Positions 5,640 through 13,774 of a stretch of DNA of 64,000 bases are shown here, in pieces. The notes under the pieces are model-generated. The model saw nothing but the letters and a program-made list of their open reading frames with translations, had not been told where the DNA came from and did no database searches. Both the position numbers and the translations under genes were made by a program. Source of the DNA: Candidatus Competibacter sp. (lineage in GTDB: Bacteria; Pseudomonadota; Gammaproteobacteria; Competibacterales; Competibacteraceae); NCBI GenBank assembly GCA_029624815.1, contig JARSSH010000050.1, forward strand, positions 1 to 64,000, read 5' to 3'. Within the stretch, counting starts at the first letter, position 1. Each line of letters opens with the position of its first letter.

Positions 5640-6821
5640 CTGACCCAAGCACCGCTGTCCTGGCTGCTCCTGCTTGGCGCGCTGACCGCTTTCGCGCCGA
5701 TGTCGATCGACATGTATCTGCCCAGCCTGCCGGCCATCGCCGCCGCGTTCGCCGCCGATCCCGCCGCCGCTCAATACACCCTGGCCAGTTTCTTTATCGG
5801 GCTGGCGCTGGGCCAAGCCGTCTACGGCCCGCTCGCCGACCGCTACGGCCGCAAGCCGCCGCTATATGCCGGACTGACGCTCTACATCGTGGCTTCGATC
5901 GGCTGCGCGTTGGCGCCCGACATCGCCACGCTGACCGTGCTGCGGTTCGTGCAGGCGACAGGCGGTTGCGCCGGCGTGGTGATCGCGCGGGCCGTGGTGC
6001 GCGACCGTTTCGACGCGCGGACCTCGGCCAAGATCTATTCGCTGTTGATGCTGGTGATGGGATTGGCGCCGATTCTGGCCCCCATCATGGGTGGCTGGAT
6101 TTTGACGCTGGCGAGCTGGCGCGCGATTTTTGGAGTGCTGGCCCTGTTCGGATTCGCCACGCTGATGCTCAGTTGGCGCCACCTGCCGGAAACTCGGCCG
6201 GCCGATACCTTGGGCAGCGCCGGAATCGGCGCGGCCTTGCGGGTCTATGGCGCGCTGTTGCGCGACCGGCGCTTCGTCGGCTATGCCCTGAGCGGCGGCC
6301 TCGCGCTGGGCGGCATGTTCGCCTACATCACCGGATCGCCGCATGCGTTCATCGAACTGTACGGCGTGCCGGCACAGTCCTTCGGTTGGCTATTCGGACT
6401 CAACGCGCTGGGGCTGATCGCCAGCTCGCAGTACAACCGCCGGCTGCTGAGCCATCACAGCGCCGACGCAATCCTACGTCGCGCTAACCGCACAACCGTG
6501 CTGCTGGGTTTGGCGTTGCTGGCGGTCGCGGCCAGCGGCCGGGGTGGCCTGCCGGCGCTGCTGATACCGCTGTTCGGCTATATCGCCAGCCTCGGCTTCA
6601 CCGGACCGAACGCGATGGCCTGCGCGCTGGCCGATCAGGGCGGTCGCGCCGGCAGCGCCTCGGCCTTGATCGGCACGCTGCAATTCGCGGTGGCGACGGT
6701 TTCCAGCATGCTGGTCGGACTGCTGGGCAATGGCTCGGTGCTGCCGATGGCGGCGGTCATCGCCGGTTGCGGCGTGCTGGCCTACGGCGCGCATCGGCTG
6801 CTGGTCGGGGACGGGAAATGA
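5640..6821 (+). CDS. Bcr/CflA-family MFS drug efflux transporter
   Basis: This is a 12-helix major facilitator of the Bcr/CflA subfamily, a proton-driven exporter of drugs or small metabolites in the inner membrane. Landmarks are PMSIDMYLPSLPAIA at helix 1 and the motif A loop GPLADRYGRKPP. The nearest ATG (5700) would cut off helix 1 (SWLLLLGALTAFAP), which is encoded just upstream in the same frame. That frame has no ATG, GTG or TTG back to a stop at 5604. A CTG at 5640, 6 nt after GGAGAG (5628-5633), is the best start and gives about 393 residues. The substrate cannot be told. Confidence 0.85.
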   Translation: MTQAPLSWLLLLGALTAFAPMSIDMYLPSLPAIAAAFAADPAAAQYTLASFFIGLALGQAVYGPLADRYGRKPPLYAGLTLYIVASIGCALAPDIATLTVLRFVQATGGCAGVVIARAVVRDRFDARTSAKIYSLLMLVMGLAPILAPIMGGWILTLASWRAIFGVLALFGFATLMLSWRHLPETRPADTLGSAGIGAALRVYGALLRDRRFVGYALSGGLALGGMFAYITGSPHAFIELYGVPAQSFGWLFGLNALGLIASSQYNRRLLSHHSADAILRRANRTTVLLGLALLAVAASGRGGLPALLIPLFGYIASLGFTGPNAMACALADQGGRAGSASALIGTLQFAVATVSSMLVGLLGNGSVLPMAAVIAGCGVLAYGAHRLLVGDGK

Positions 6822-6902
6822 TGGATCGGGAGTTGCCCCCGGCGACCGTGCTTCGCCAGACCGGTGGATGCCCGCCTCCTGCCGCGGCTTCAAGCTGACG
6901 CC

Positions 6903-7850
6903 ATGTCTCCTCATCATCGTCGCGCCCTGACCCTGAGCATCGTCCTGGCCGCGCTGCTGTATCTGGGTTTCGTGCTGTTCGCCGACCGGGAGGCCGTGTT
7001 CGCCGCCTTGCGGCGAGTGAGTCCGCCGGTACTGTCAACGATTTTCGTGCTATCCCTGCTTAACTATCTGCTGCGTTTCTGGCGCTGGCGGCGCTACATG
7101 GCCGCGTTCGGCCACGCCCTGCCATGGCGGCGGCACTTCCTCTACTACCTGGCGGGCTTTGCCCTGACCGTGACGCCCGGCAAGGCCGGCGAGGCGGTGC
7201 GGTCGCTGTATCTGCGCGGTCATGGCGTGAGCCATGCCCAGAGCCTGGCGGCGCTGTTCGTGGAACGGTTGCTGGACGTGCTGGCCATGAGCCTGCTGGC
7301 GCTACTGCTGCTGTTGGCCCGGCCCGATTACGCCGGGTTGGTGGCGATGGCCTGGGTGCTGACCCTGGGGCTGGGCTGGCTGCTTACTCGCGCATGGTTA
7401 CCGGGAAAATTGCGGGCATGGGGACAGCATCATCGCCACGCGCATCAGTTCGATCGGCTGGCGCGCTTGCTCGGTTCGGCGACGGAATTGTTGCGGCCGG
7501 GTTACTTTTCATTCGGATTGGGGCTGGGCGTGCTGTCCTGGGGGCTGGAAGGATTATCCTTGTCTTTGATTGCTCGGGATGTCGGTGTCGGCGTCAGCGT
7601 GGAAACGGGAATCGGCATCTACGCTGTCGCGGTGCTGGCCGGGGCGCTGTCGTTCCTGCCCGGCGGCTTGGGCGGCGCCGAGGCGGTGATGGGCGCACTA
7701 CTGGTGGCCTTCGGCGCGGACGGCCCGGCGGCGGTGGCGATTACGTTGCTGTGCCGGATCGCGACGCTATGGTTCGCGGTGGCGCTGGGCGGCTTGGCCG
7801 TCGGGGTGTTGGGCATCGGCAACGACAGGGCCGGTGGTCCTGCTCCATGA
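6903..7850 (+). CDS. Lysylphosphatidylglycerol synthase-like / UPF0104 membrane protein (flippase-like)
   Basis: The 315-residue protein has about 8 membrane helices and the family features of the AglD/LPG-synthase transmembrane domain: LRFWRWRRYM near residue 50, TVTPGKAGEAVRSLYL near 85, and LSFLPGGLGGAEAVMGALL near 255. Members of this fold are linked to lipid or lipid-linked sugar translocation. It overlaps the next gene (ATGA) and heads a four-gene operon resembling polyprenyl-phosphate-arabinose synthesis. A role in presenting that lipid-linked sugar at the periplasmic side is plausible but inferred. The ATG at 6903 is preferred to 6864 because homology starts near RRALTLSIVL. Confidence 0.8.
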   Translation: MSPHHRRALTLSIVLAALLYLGFVLFADREAVFAALRRVSPPVLSTIFVLSLLNYLLRFWRWRRYMAAFGHALPWRRHFLYYLAGFALTVTPGKAGEAVRSLYLRGHGVSHAQSLAALFVERLLDVLAMSLLALLLLLARPDYAGLVAMAWVLTLGLGWLLTRAWLPGKLRAWGQHHRHAHQFDRLARLLGSATELLRPGYFSFGLGLGVLSWGLEGLSLSLIARDVGVGVSVETGIGIYAVAVLAGALSFLPGGLGGAEAVMGALLVAFGADGPAAVAITLLCRIATLWFAVALGGLAVGVLGIGNDRAGGPAP

Positions 7851-9277
7851 AAAGCCCACCCCCTCTCTGCATCGATCTCGACGGCACCCTGCTGAATTCC
7901 GATCTGTTGCTGGAAGCAGCCCTGATCCAGATCAAGCAAGCACCCCGATCAATGCCGTGCTGGCCGCGCTGGCTGGCCGGCGGCAAAGCCAACTTCAAGG
8001 CGGAAATCGCCGCGCGGGTAGATCTCGATATTGACACCCTGCCCTACAACCCGGACCTGTTGGCCTGGCTCCGCGAACAGCGGCAACGGGGCCGGAAACT
8101 GGTGCTGGTCACTGCTTCGCATCGGAAATTCGCCGAGCAGGTAGCCCACCATCTCGGCCTATTCGAGGAAGTGCTGGCAACCGACGGCGACCGCAATCTG
8201 GCGGGTTCCCGCAAGGCCGAGGCCCTGGTGGCCCGCTACGGCGAGCAGGGTTTCGACTACGCCGGCAACGCCGCCGTGGATCTCGCCGTCTGGAAACACG
8301 CCCGCCGCGCGCTCGTGGTCAACGCCCCGCCGTCGGTTGCTGCTCGAGCCCGCGCGGTCTGTGCGGTGGAGCGGGTCTTCGACTCGAATGAATCTCCATG
8401 GCGGCATTGGGGCAAGGCGCTGCGCCTGCATCAATGGCTGAAGAACCTGCTCATCTTCGTACCCCTGGCCGCCGGCCACGCTTGGAATCAACCCGCCACG
8501 CTGGCGCTGGCGCTGCTGGCCTTCGTCAGTTTCGGCTTGTGCGCCTCCAGCGTCTACCTCCTCAACGATCTGCTCGACCTCGGTTCCGATCGTCGCCATC
8601 CGCGCAAGCGTCAGCGCCCTTTCGCCGCCGGCAAGCTGCCCATCCTGCAAGGCGTGATCGCCATCCCCCTGCTGCTCATCGCCGCGTTTGGCCTGAGCCT
8701 GCCCATCAACCCGCCCGCGTTCACCGCCGCGCTGGCCACCTACTACGTTTTTACCCTGGCCTACTCGCTGCGGCTCAAGCAAACCCTGATGCTCGACGTC
8801 ATCGTATTGGCCGGGCTGTATACCCTGCGGATCGTCGCCGGCGCGGCGGCGGCGAATCTCATGCCCTCGTTTTGGCTACTGGCCTTCTCGATGTTCCTGT
8901 TCCTCAGCCTGGCTCTGGTCAAGCGCTACGCCGAACTGCAAACCCTGCGCGAGCAAGGCGAATTGAGCGCCAGCGGCCGAGGTTATCATGTGGACGATCT
9001 GGGCATCCTGCAAAGTTTGGGCACAGCCGCCGGCTATCTGGCGGTGCTGGTGCTGGCGCTGTACGTCAACAGCGAAACCAGCCGCGCGCTGTACGGCCAG
9101 CCGATGGTGATCTGGCTGCTCTGTCCGGCGCTGCTCTACTGGATCAGCCGGGTCTGGCTGCTCGCCCATCGCGGCGAGATGCACGACGACCCAATCGTCT
9201 TCGCCCTGACCGACTCCCACAGTCGCTACATGTTGCTGGCCTGTGCGTTCATTTTTCTGGGCGCGATGCCGAGGTGA
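7847..9277 (+). CDS. HAD phosphatase fused to UbiA-family prenyltransferase (DPPR synthase-like)
   Basis: This 476-residue fusion has an N-terminal HAD hydrolase (residues 1-185, nucleophile motif CIDLDGTLLNSD) and a C-terminal UbiA domain (about 190-476). The UbiA domain has the two Asp-rich sites NDLLDLGSDRRHPRKRQRP and YSLRLKQTLMLDVIVLAG and about 8 helices. In mycobacteria the separate proteins Rv3806c (UbiA, adds phosphoribose to decaprenyl phosphate) and Rv3807c (phosphatase) do the first two steps toward decaprenyl-phospho-arabinose. Here one polypeptide could do both. It overlaps both neighbours by 4 bp, and the following genes encode DprE1- and DprE2-like enzymes, which supports that pathway. 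Confidence 0.85.
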   Translation: MKSPPPLCIDLDGTLLNSDLLLEAALIQIKQAPRSMPCWPRWLAGGKANFKAEIAARVDLDIDTLPYNPDLLAWLREQRQRGRKLVLVTASHRKFAEQVAHHLGLFEEVLATDGDRNLAGSRKAEALVARYGEQGFDYAGNAAVDLAVWKHARRALVVNAPPSVAARARAVCAVERVFDSNESPWRHWGKALRLHQWLKNLLIFVPLAAGHAWNQPATLALALLAFVSFGLCASSVYLLNDLLDLGSDRRHPRKRQRPFAAGKLPILQGVIAIPLLLIAAFGLSLPINPPAFTAALATYYVFTLAYSLRLKQTLMLDVIVLAGLYTLRIVAGAAAANLMPSFWLLAFSMFLFLSLALVKRYAELQTLREQGELSASGRGYHVDDLGILQSLGTAAGYLAVLVLALYVNSETSRALYGQPMVIWLLCPALLYWISRVWLLAHRGEMHDDPIVFALTDSHSRYMLLACAFIFLGAMPR

Positions 9278-10629
9278 ACGCCATCGTGTCCGCCACCGCG
9301 CCGGGCAGTTGGGGCCGTTACCCGCCCTCCAAGCCGCGCCAGGTTCTGCACTGCCGCGACCCGCGAACGCTCATCCTGCCGGCGGAACCCTTGTCTTGCC
9401 TGCCTTTCGGCAACGGTCGCAGTTACGGCGATGTCTGCCTGAACGACGGTGGCGCCCTGCTCTGCACACGGAAACTGGACCGCTTTATCGCCTTCGATCC
9501 GGTCATGGGATCGTTACGGGCGGAAGCCGGCGTATTGCTTTCGGAAATTCTGGCGCTGGTCGTCCCGCAAGGCTGGTTTTTGCCGGTTACCCCCGGCACC
9601 CGGTTTGTCACCCTGGGCGGAGCCGTGGCCAATGATGTGCATGGCAAGAACCACCATGTCGCCGGCAGTTTCGGCGGTCACGTCCGCGCCTTTGAACTGC
9701 TGCGCTCCGACGGCGAGCACCGGCTTTGCACGCCGACGCACCACGCCGACTGGTTCCGGGCGACGGTCGGCGGGCTCGGCCTGACCGGGCTGATCGCCTG
9801 GGTGGAAATCCAGTTGCAACGCATCGCCAACCCCTGGATCGTGGCCGAGAACCGCCGCTTTGCCAATCTGGACGAGTTCCTGGCGCTCAACGACGACTAC
9901 GAGGCGCGCTATCCCTACATCGTGTCCTGGATCGATTGCGCCGCCCAAGGTCGGGCGCTGGGCCGGGGAATTTACATGGCCGGCATGCATGCGCCACCCG
10001 GTCTGATGAAATCGCCGCCCGCGGAACCTCGCGCGTTGACCGTACCGTTCGCGCCGCCGGTCTCGCTGATCAACAACTTGAGCGTGCGCGGGTTCAACCG
10101 GCTCTACTATCGTCTGCCGCGTCCGGCGCGTGGATTGACGCCGTATCAACCGTTCTTCCATCCGCTGGACAAGCTGCTGGAGTGGAACCGGCTGTACGGG
10201 CGACGGGGCTTTTTTCAATACCAGTGCGTCATCCCCCCCGCCGACGCCCGCGAAGCCTTGCGGGAAATTCTGGCCCGCGTCGCCGCCAGCGGTCAGGGTT
10301 CGATGCTGGCGGTGCTCAAGCGCTTCGGCGACAAGACATCGGGCGGCTTGCTGTCTTTCCCTCGGCCCGGCGTGACCCTGGCGCTGGATTTTCCCAACCG
10401 GGGCCGGGAGACGCTTGATCTGCTGGAGCGGCTCGACGAGGTCACCCGGCAGGCCGATGGAGCGGTCTATCCCGCCAAGGATGCCCGAATGAGCGGCGAC
10501 AGCTTCCGCCAGTATTACCCACGCTGGGAAGCATTCAGCCGCCATATCGATCCCCGCTTCTCCTCCAGTTTCTGGCGGCGGGTCATGGCTGACCGAACTT
10601 CACGGGAAACGACATGCGCAATATCTTGA
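9274..10629 (+). CDS. FAD-linked oxidase, DprE1-like (decaprenylphospho-ribose 2'-oxidase homologue)
   Basis: The 451-residue protein has an N-terminal PCMH-type FAD-binding domain, with the block LPFGNGRSYGDVCLNDGG near residue 45 and VTLGGAVANDVHGKNHHVAG near 110. A C-terminal substrate domain follows. The GNGRSYGD motif and HGKNHH are shared with DprE1, which oxidises the 2'-OH of polyprenyl-phospho-ribose in the first half of the epimerisation to arabinose. The GTG at 9274 overlaps the previous stop; a GTG at 9286 is possible. It overlaps the next SDR gene by 16 bp, so the pair is probably co-translated like DprE1/DprE2. Confidence 0.85.
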   Translation: MNAIVSATAPGSWGRYPPSKPRQVLHCRDPRTLILPAEPLSCLPFGNGRSYGDVCLNDGGALLCTRKLDRFIAFDPVMGSLRAEAGVLLSEILALVVPQGWFLPVTPGTRFVTLGGAVANDVHGKNHHVAGSFGGHVRAFELLRSDGEHRLCTPTHHADWFRATVGGLGLTGLIAWVEIQLQRIANPWIVAENRRFANLDEFLALNDDYEARYPYIVSWIDCAAQGRALGRGIYMAGMHAPPGLMKSPPAEPRALTVPFAPPVSLINNLSVRGFNRLYYRLPRPARGLTPYQPFFHPLDKLLEWNRLYGRRGFFQYQCVIPPADAREALREILARVAASGQGSMLAVLKRFGDKTSGGLLSFPRPGVTLALDFPNRGRETLDLLERLDEVTRQADGAVYPAKDARMSGDSFRQYYPRWEAFSRHIDPRFSSSFWRRVMADRTSRETTCAIS

Positions 10630-11354
10630 TCATCGGCGCCACTTCGGCCATCGCCGAAGCCACCGCCCGCCGTTTCGCCGCCGCTGGCGCCCGCTTCCAC
10701 CTGGTCGGGCGCAATGCCGAAAAACTCGCCGCGATCGCCCGCGATTTGGAAATTCGCTCCGGTCAGCCAGTCGCATGGGAAAGCCTCGACCTCGATCGAC
10801 TGGATTTGCATCCGGCCCTGCTGGAGCGGGCCGAACACGCGCTCGGCGGTATCGACGTGGCATTGATCGCCCACGGGATCCTGCCCGATCAAGCCGCATG
10901 CCAGCAGTCGGTCGAAAAAACCCTGGCGGCGATCCACACGAATGCCCTGAGCGTGATCAGCCTGGCGACGCTGCTGGCCAACGACTTTGAAATGCGCGGG
11001 CGTGGAACGCTGATCGCCATCGGCTCGGTCGCCGGCGACCGGGGCCGGCAAAGCAACTACGTCTATGGCGCCGCCAAGGGCATGGTGAATCTGTTCCTGC
11101 AAGGGTTGCGTAACCGCTTGAGCAAAAAAGGCGTCCAGGTGATTACCATCAAGCCGGGGTTCGTGGACACGCCAATGACCGCCGCGTTCGAGAAAAAGGG
11201 CCCGCTCTGGGCGCAGCCCGACCAGATCGCGAAGGGCATCGTCGCCGCCGTCGAGCGTGGCCGGGATGAGGCGTATCTGCCCGGTCTCTGGCGTTGGATC
11301 ATGCTGGTGATCCGACATATCCCCGAGGGGATATTCAAGCGGTTAAGGCTTTGA
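10614..11354 (+). CDS. Short-chain dehydrogenase, DprE2-like
   Basis: This 246-residue SDR should reduce the 2'-keto intermediate made by the upstream oxidase, completing ribose-to-arabinose epimerisation on a polyprenyl carrier. The cofactor loop GATSAIAEATARRF (residues 8-21) replaces the usual TGxxxGxG, as in DprE2-type proteins. The catalytic Ser lies in IGSVAGDRG and the Tyr/Lys in YVYGAAKG (YxxxK). A C-terminal hydrophobic stretch (WIMLVIRHIPEGIF) suggests membrane association. It is the last gene of the operon before a 13-bp gap. Confidence 0.85.
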   Translation: MRNILIIGATSAIAEATARRFAAAGARFHLVGRNAEKLAAIARDLEIRSGQPVAWESLDLDRLDLHPALLERAEHALGGIDVALIAHGILPDQAACQQSVEKTLAAIHTNALSVISLATLLANDFEMRGRGTLIAIGSVAGDRGRQSNYVYGAAKGMVNLFLQGLRNRLSKKGVQVITIKPGFVDTPMTAAFEKKGPLWAQPDQIAKGIVAAVERGRDEAYLPGLWRWIMLVIRHIPEGIFKRLRL

Positions 11355-11367
11355 CTGGGGGAGACTC

Positions 11368-11820
11368 TTGAAAATCTGGATCGACGCGGACGCCTGCCCG
11401 GCGCCGGTGAAAATCATCGTATTCCGCGCCTCGCAACGGGTCGGCGTACCGGTCACCCTGGTCGCCAACCAACGGCTGCAAACGCCGCCTTCGCCTTTGA
11501 TCACGGCGGTGCAGGTCAGCCGGGGCTTCGACGAGGCCGACGATTACATCGTGCGACAGGCCACCGCCAGCGACTTGGTCGTTACCGCCGATATCCCGCT
11601 GGCGGCACGCCTGGTGGAACGGGGTGTGCCGGCGCTCAACCCGCGCGGCGAGCTGTACACTCAGGACAACGTGCGGGAGCGGCTGGCCCTGCGCAACCTC
11701 AAGGAAGAACTGCGCTCGGCGGGCACGCCAACCGGCGGTCCACCGCCTTACAACGACCGCGACAAGCAGGCGTTCGCCAACGGTCTGGATCGCTGGCTGG
11801 CGCGCCGCCGGACCCGTTAG
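11368..11820 (+). CDS. UPF0178 (YaiI/DUF188) family protein
   Basis: The 150-residue protein matches the UPF0178 family from end to end: MKIWIDADACPAPVKIIVFR at the start (PIN-like fold, acidic residues at 6 and 8), a GFDEADDYIV block, VVTADIPLAARL, and LNPRGELYT. The family is widespread and has no firmly established function. The TTG at 11368 is accepted because GGGGGAG lies shortly upstream and the N-terminus is complete. The end overlaps the convergent MFS gene by 4 bp. Confidence 0.88.
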   Translation: MKIWIDADACPAPVKIIVFRASQRVGVPVTLVANQRLQTPPSPLITAVQVSRGFDEADDYIVRQATASDLVVTADIPLAARLVERGVPALNPRGELYTQDNVRERLALRNLKEELRSAGTPTGGPPPYNDRDKQAFANGLDRWLARRRTR

Positions 11821-13064
11821 CGGGTTTTCCCCATCCACCCACTCCCCAACGCCAACCAAATCCAGGTCATCCCCTGCCCCGCCAGCACCAGCCCGAACGC
11901 CCAGCGATACCCCACGTCCGCATAGCCGCCGCCCGCCAGCGGCCAGTGGTTGACGATGGCGCCCATGCCCCACTGTCCGGCGAACGCGGCCACGAACACC
12001 AGCAGGTTCAGCGCCGTGTTGACCCGCCCCGACAGCGCCGCTGGAAAAGATTGCGACAGCACCGCATAGCTCAACACCCCGCTGGTGCCGAAGAACCCGA
12101 ACAACACCCACAACGGCAGCAGCGGTCCCCAACCAAGCAGAATCGCCAGTTGCACCCCCATGAACAACACCATCCCGCCGGCGGACACCGCCAGCGGTGG
12201 GATGCCGTGGCGAGTCAAGCGATAAGCCAGTTGCCCCATGCCCAGAAAACCCGCCACCATCGCCGCCGCGATCCAGAATAAATGGCTGGCCGCCGTCACC
12301 TTATCCAAACCGGACACGTCGCGCAGCCAGGGGCCGGCCCACAAGCCCTGAATCGCCAGGAACGACGCCTGCGACAGCACGGCGCATGGCGCGACCCGCC
12401 AGAACACCGGATCGCGGAACAAACCCACCGTCTCCCGCCACTGCGTCCGCCAATCGCCGCTCACCGCCGCTTCGTCGCTCTCCCGTTCCGGCGCCACCAG
12501 CAGCAAAAGAACCGCAACCAGGAAACTCAAGCCCGCCAGCACGACGAACAAGCCACGCCAGTCGGTCAGTTTCAGCGCGGCCTCCACCGGCGCGGTCGCG
12601 ACCAGCGCCCCCAAGCCGCCGGCCGCCAGCACCCAGCCGTTGACCGCCGGCAACCGCGCGGCCGGAAACCACAGCACGAAGGCCTTGAAACTGGCCATCA
12701 GACAGGCCGACACGCCCAAGCCGATCAAACCCCGCCCCACGATCAACTCCATCGCGCTACCGCTGACCGCGAACAGCCCGGCGCCGGCCGCCGCGAACAA
12801 CAGCAGCGTCGCCTCCACCCGGCGTGGCCCGAACCGGTCCAGCAAGAGGCCCAGCGGCAGTTGAAACGCGGCGAAGGTCAGAAAATAGACGCTGGTCAGC
12901 AGACCGAGATCGGTGGCGTCCAGCCGCAATTCAGCGACCAGATAGGGCGAAAGCACCGCGTTGATGGTGCGGTACAGATAGGACAAAAAATAACCGGCGG
13001 CGAACGGCAGAAAAATCCGCGCCGCCACGGCGCGGGCCGACAACGCCGCCGCGCCGTGGCTCAT
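11817..13064 (-). CDS. MFS transporter
   Basis: This 415-residue, 12-helix major facilitator has RTINAVLSPYLVAEL in the first periplasmic segment, the motif A-like loop GLLLDRFGPRRVEATLL, and a charged central loop (APERESDEAAVSGDWRTQW). The shape resembles organic-anion or sugar-phosphate-type carriers, but the substrate cannot be called. The ATG at 13064 overlaps the stop of the thiopurine methyltransferase gene (ATGA), so the two genes form a coupled pair. The frame extends far upstream but that part is a shadow of the methyltransferase. Confidence 0.85.
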   Translation of the reverse strand: MSHGAAALSARAVAARIFLPFAAGYFLSYLYRTINAVLSPYLVAELRLDATDLGLLTSVYFLTFAAFQLPLGLLLDRFGPRRVEATLLLFAAAGAGLFAVSGSAMELIVGRGLIGLGVSACLMASFKAFVLWFPAARLPAVNGWVLAAGGLGALVATAPVEAALKLTDWRGLFVVLAGLSFLVAVLLLLVAPERESDEAAVSGDWRTQWRETVGLFRDPVFWRVAPCAVLSQASFLAIQGLWAGPWLRDVSGLDKVTAASHLFWIAAAMVAGFLGMGQLAYRLTRHGIPPLAVSAGGMVLFMGVQLAILLGWGPLLPLWVLFGFFGTSGVLSYAVLSQSFPAALSGRVNTALNLLVFVAAFAGQWGMGAIVNHWPLAGGGYADVGYRWAFGLVLAGQGMTWIWLALGSGWMGKTR

Positions 13065-13744
13065 TGCCCGGATACCGGCATGGCCTCCGCGCGCTGGCGC
13101 AGCCGATAGACCCGCTCCAATAGCCAGCTCAGGCCCCGCTCCCGCCAGCGCGACTCCTCCGCCAGCGCGTCGCGGGTGTCGAGTAACTCCACCTCGCGCG
13201 TCGCCTGGTACAGCGCCCGCACCTCGACATCGCCAACCGCGAACGGCGGCCCGGCCAACACGCTTTGGTCGTACTCCAGCGTCACCAGCAGCATCGGCGT
13301 CCCCGCTGGCAGGATCGCATCGAGATGGCGAGTGTAGCGCTCGCGCATCGGCGGCGGCAGCGCGATCAACGAGGCGCGGTCGTAAACGCCGGCGCAACCG
13401 GCCAGATGATGCGGCCCCAGATCGAAGAAATCGCCGAGCAGAATACGAATTTCATCCGCCTCCCAGATCTCGAACGCCCCTTCTCGCCAGCGCTTCGGCG
13501 TCAGCCCGTTCTCGGCAAAAAACGCCTCGACCGCGAGCGGGCTGAGTTCCACCCCGGTCACCGAATGGCCTTCGCCGGCCAGCCACAGCAGATCGCGGCT
13601 CTTGCCGCACAGCGGGGCGAATACCCGCTGGCCGGGGCGCAGACCGAGCCGGCTCCAGAATTGCTGGAGATGAACGTTGATATCCTGTTGGTGGAAGCCG
13701 ATCTCGCTTCGTTCCCAGCGCTCGTGCCAAAAATTCGGTTCCAT
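13061..13744 (-). CDS. tpm: Thiopurine S-methyltransferase
   Basis: The 227-residue SAM-dependent methyltransferase starts MEPNFWHERWERSEIGFHQ, the typical bacterial TPMT N-terminus, followed by RVFAPLCGKSRDLLWLAGEGH (SAM site, residues 40-60) and VTGVELSPLAVEAFF. Bacterial TPMT also methylates selenium and tellurium species and confers tellurite tolerance in some pseudomonads. The ATG at 13744 is chosen for its fit with the family; an ATG at 13750 adds two residues. It is the first gene of a two-gene operon with the MFS transporter, so export of a methylated or toxic compound is possible. Confidence 0.92.
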   Translation of the reverse strand: MEPNFWHERWERSEIGFHQQDINVHLQQFWSRLGLRPGQRVFAPLCGKSRDLLWLAGEGHSVTGVELSPLAVEAFFAENGLTPKRWREGAFEIWEADEIRILLGDFFDLGPHHLAGCAGVYDRASLIALPPPMRERYTRHLDAILPAGTPMLLVTLEYDQSVLAGPPFAVGDVEVRALYQATREVELLDTRDALAEESRWRERGLSWLLERVYRLRQRAEAMPVSGQ

Positions 13745-13774
13745 GATCACGCACCCATAGTGGGGTGAAAAAAG

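Noticed and set aside
7124-7846. Upstream 240-codon extension of the HAD-UbiA frame
   Set aside because: It is a +1 shadow of the flippase-like gene (Arg/Gly-rich, no motifs). The family starts at ATG 7847, which overlaps the previous stop.
8398-9273. N-terminal extension of the DprE1-like frame
   Set aside because: It lies in another frame of the UbiA domain and reads as Arg/Pro-rich nonsense; GTG 9274 fits the operon overlap.
12282-13109. Gln/Arg-rich 275-codon frame on the plus strand
   Set aside because: Antisense to the MFS gene; composition is typical of GC-rich reverse-complement frames.
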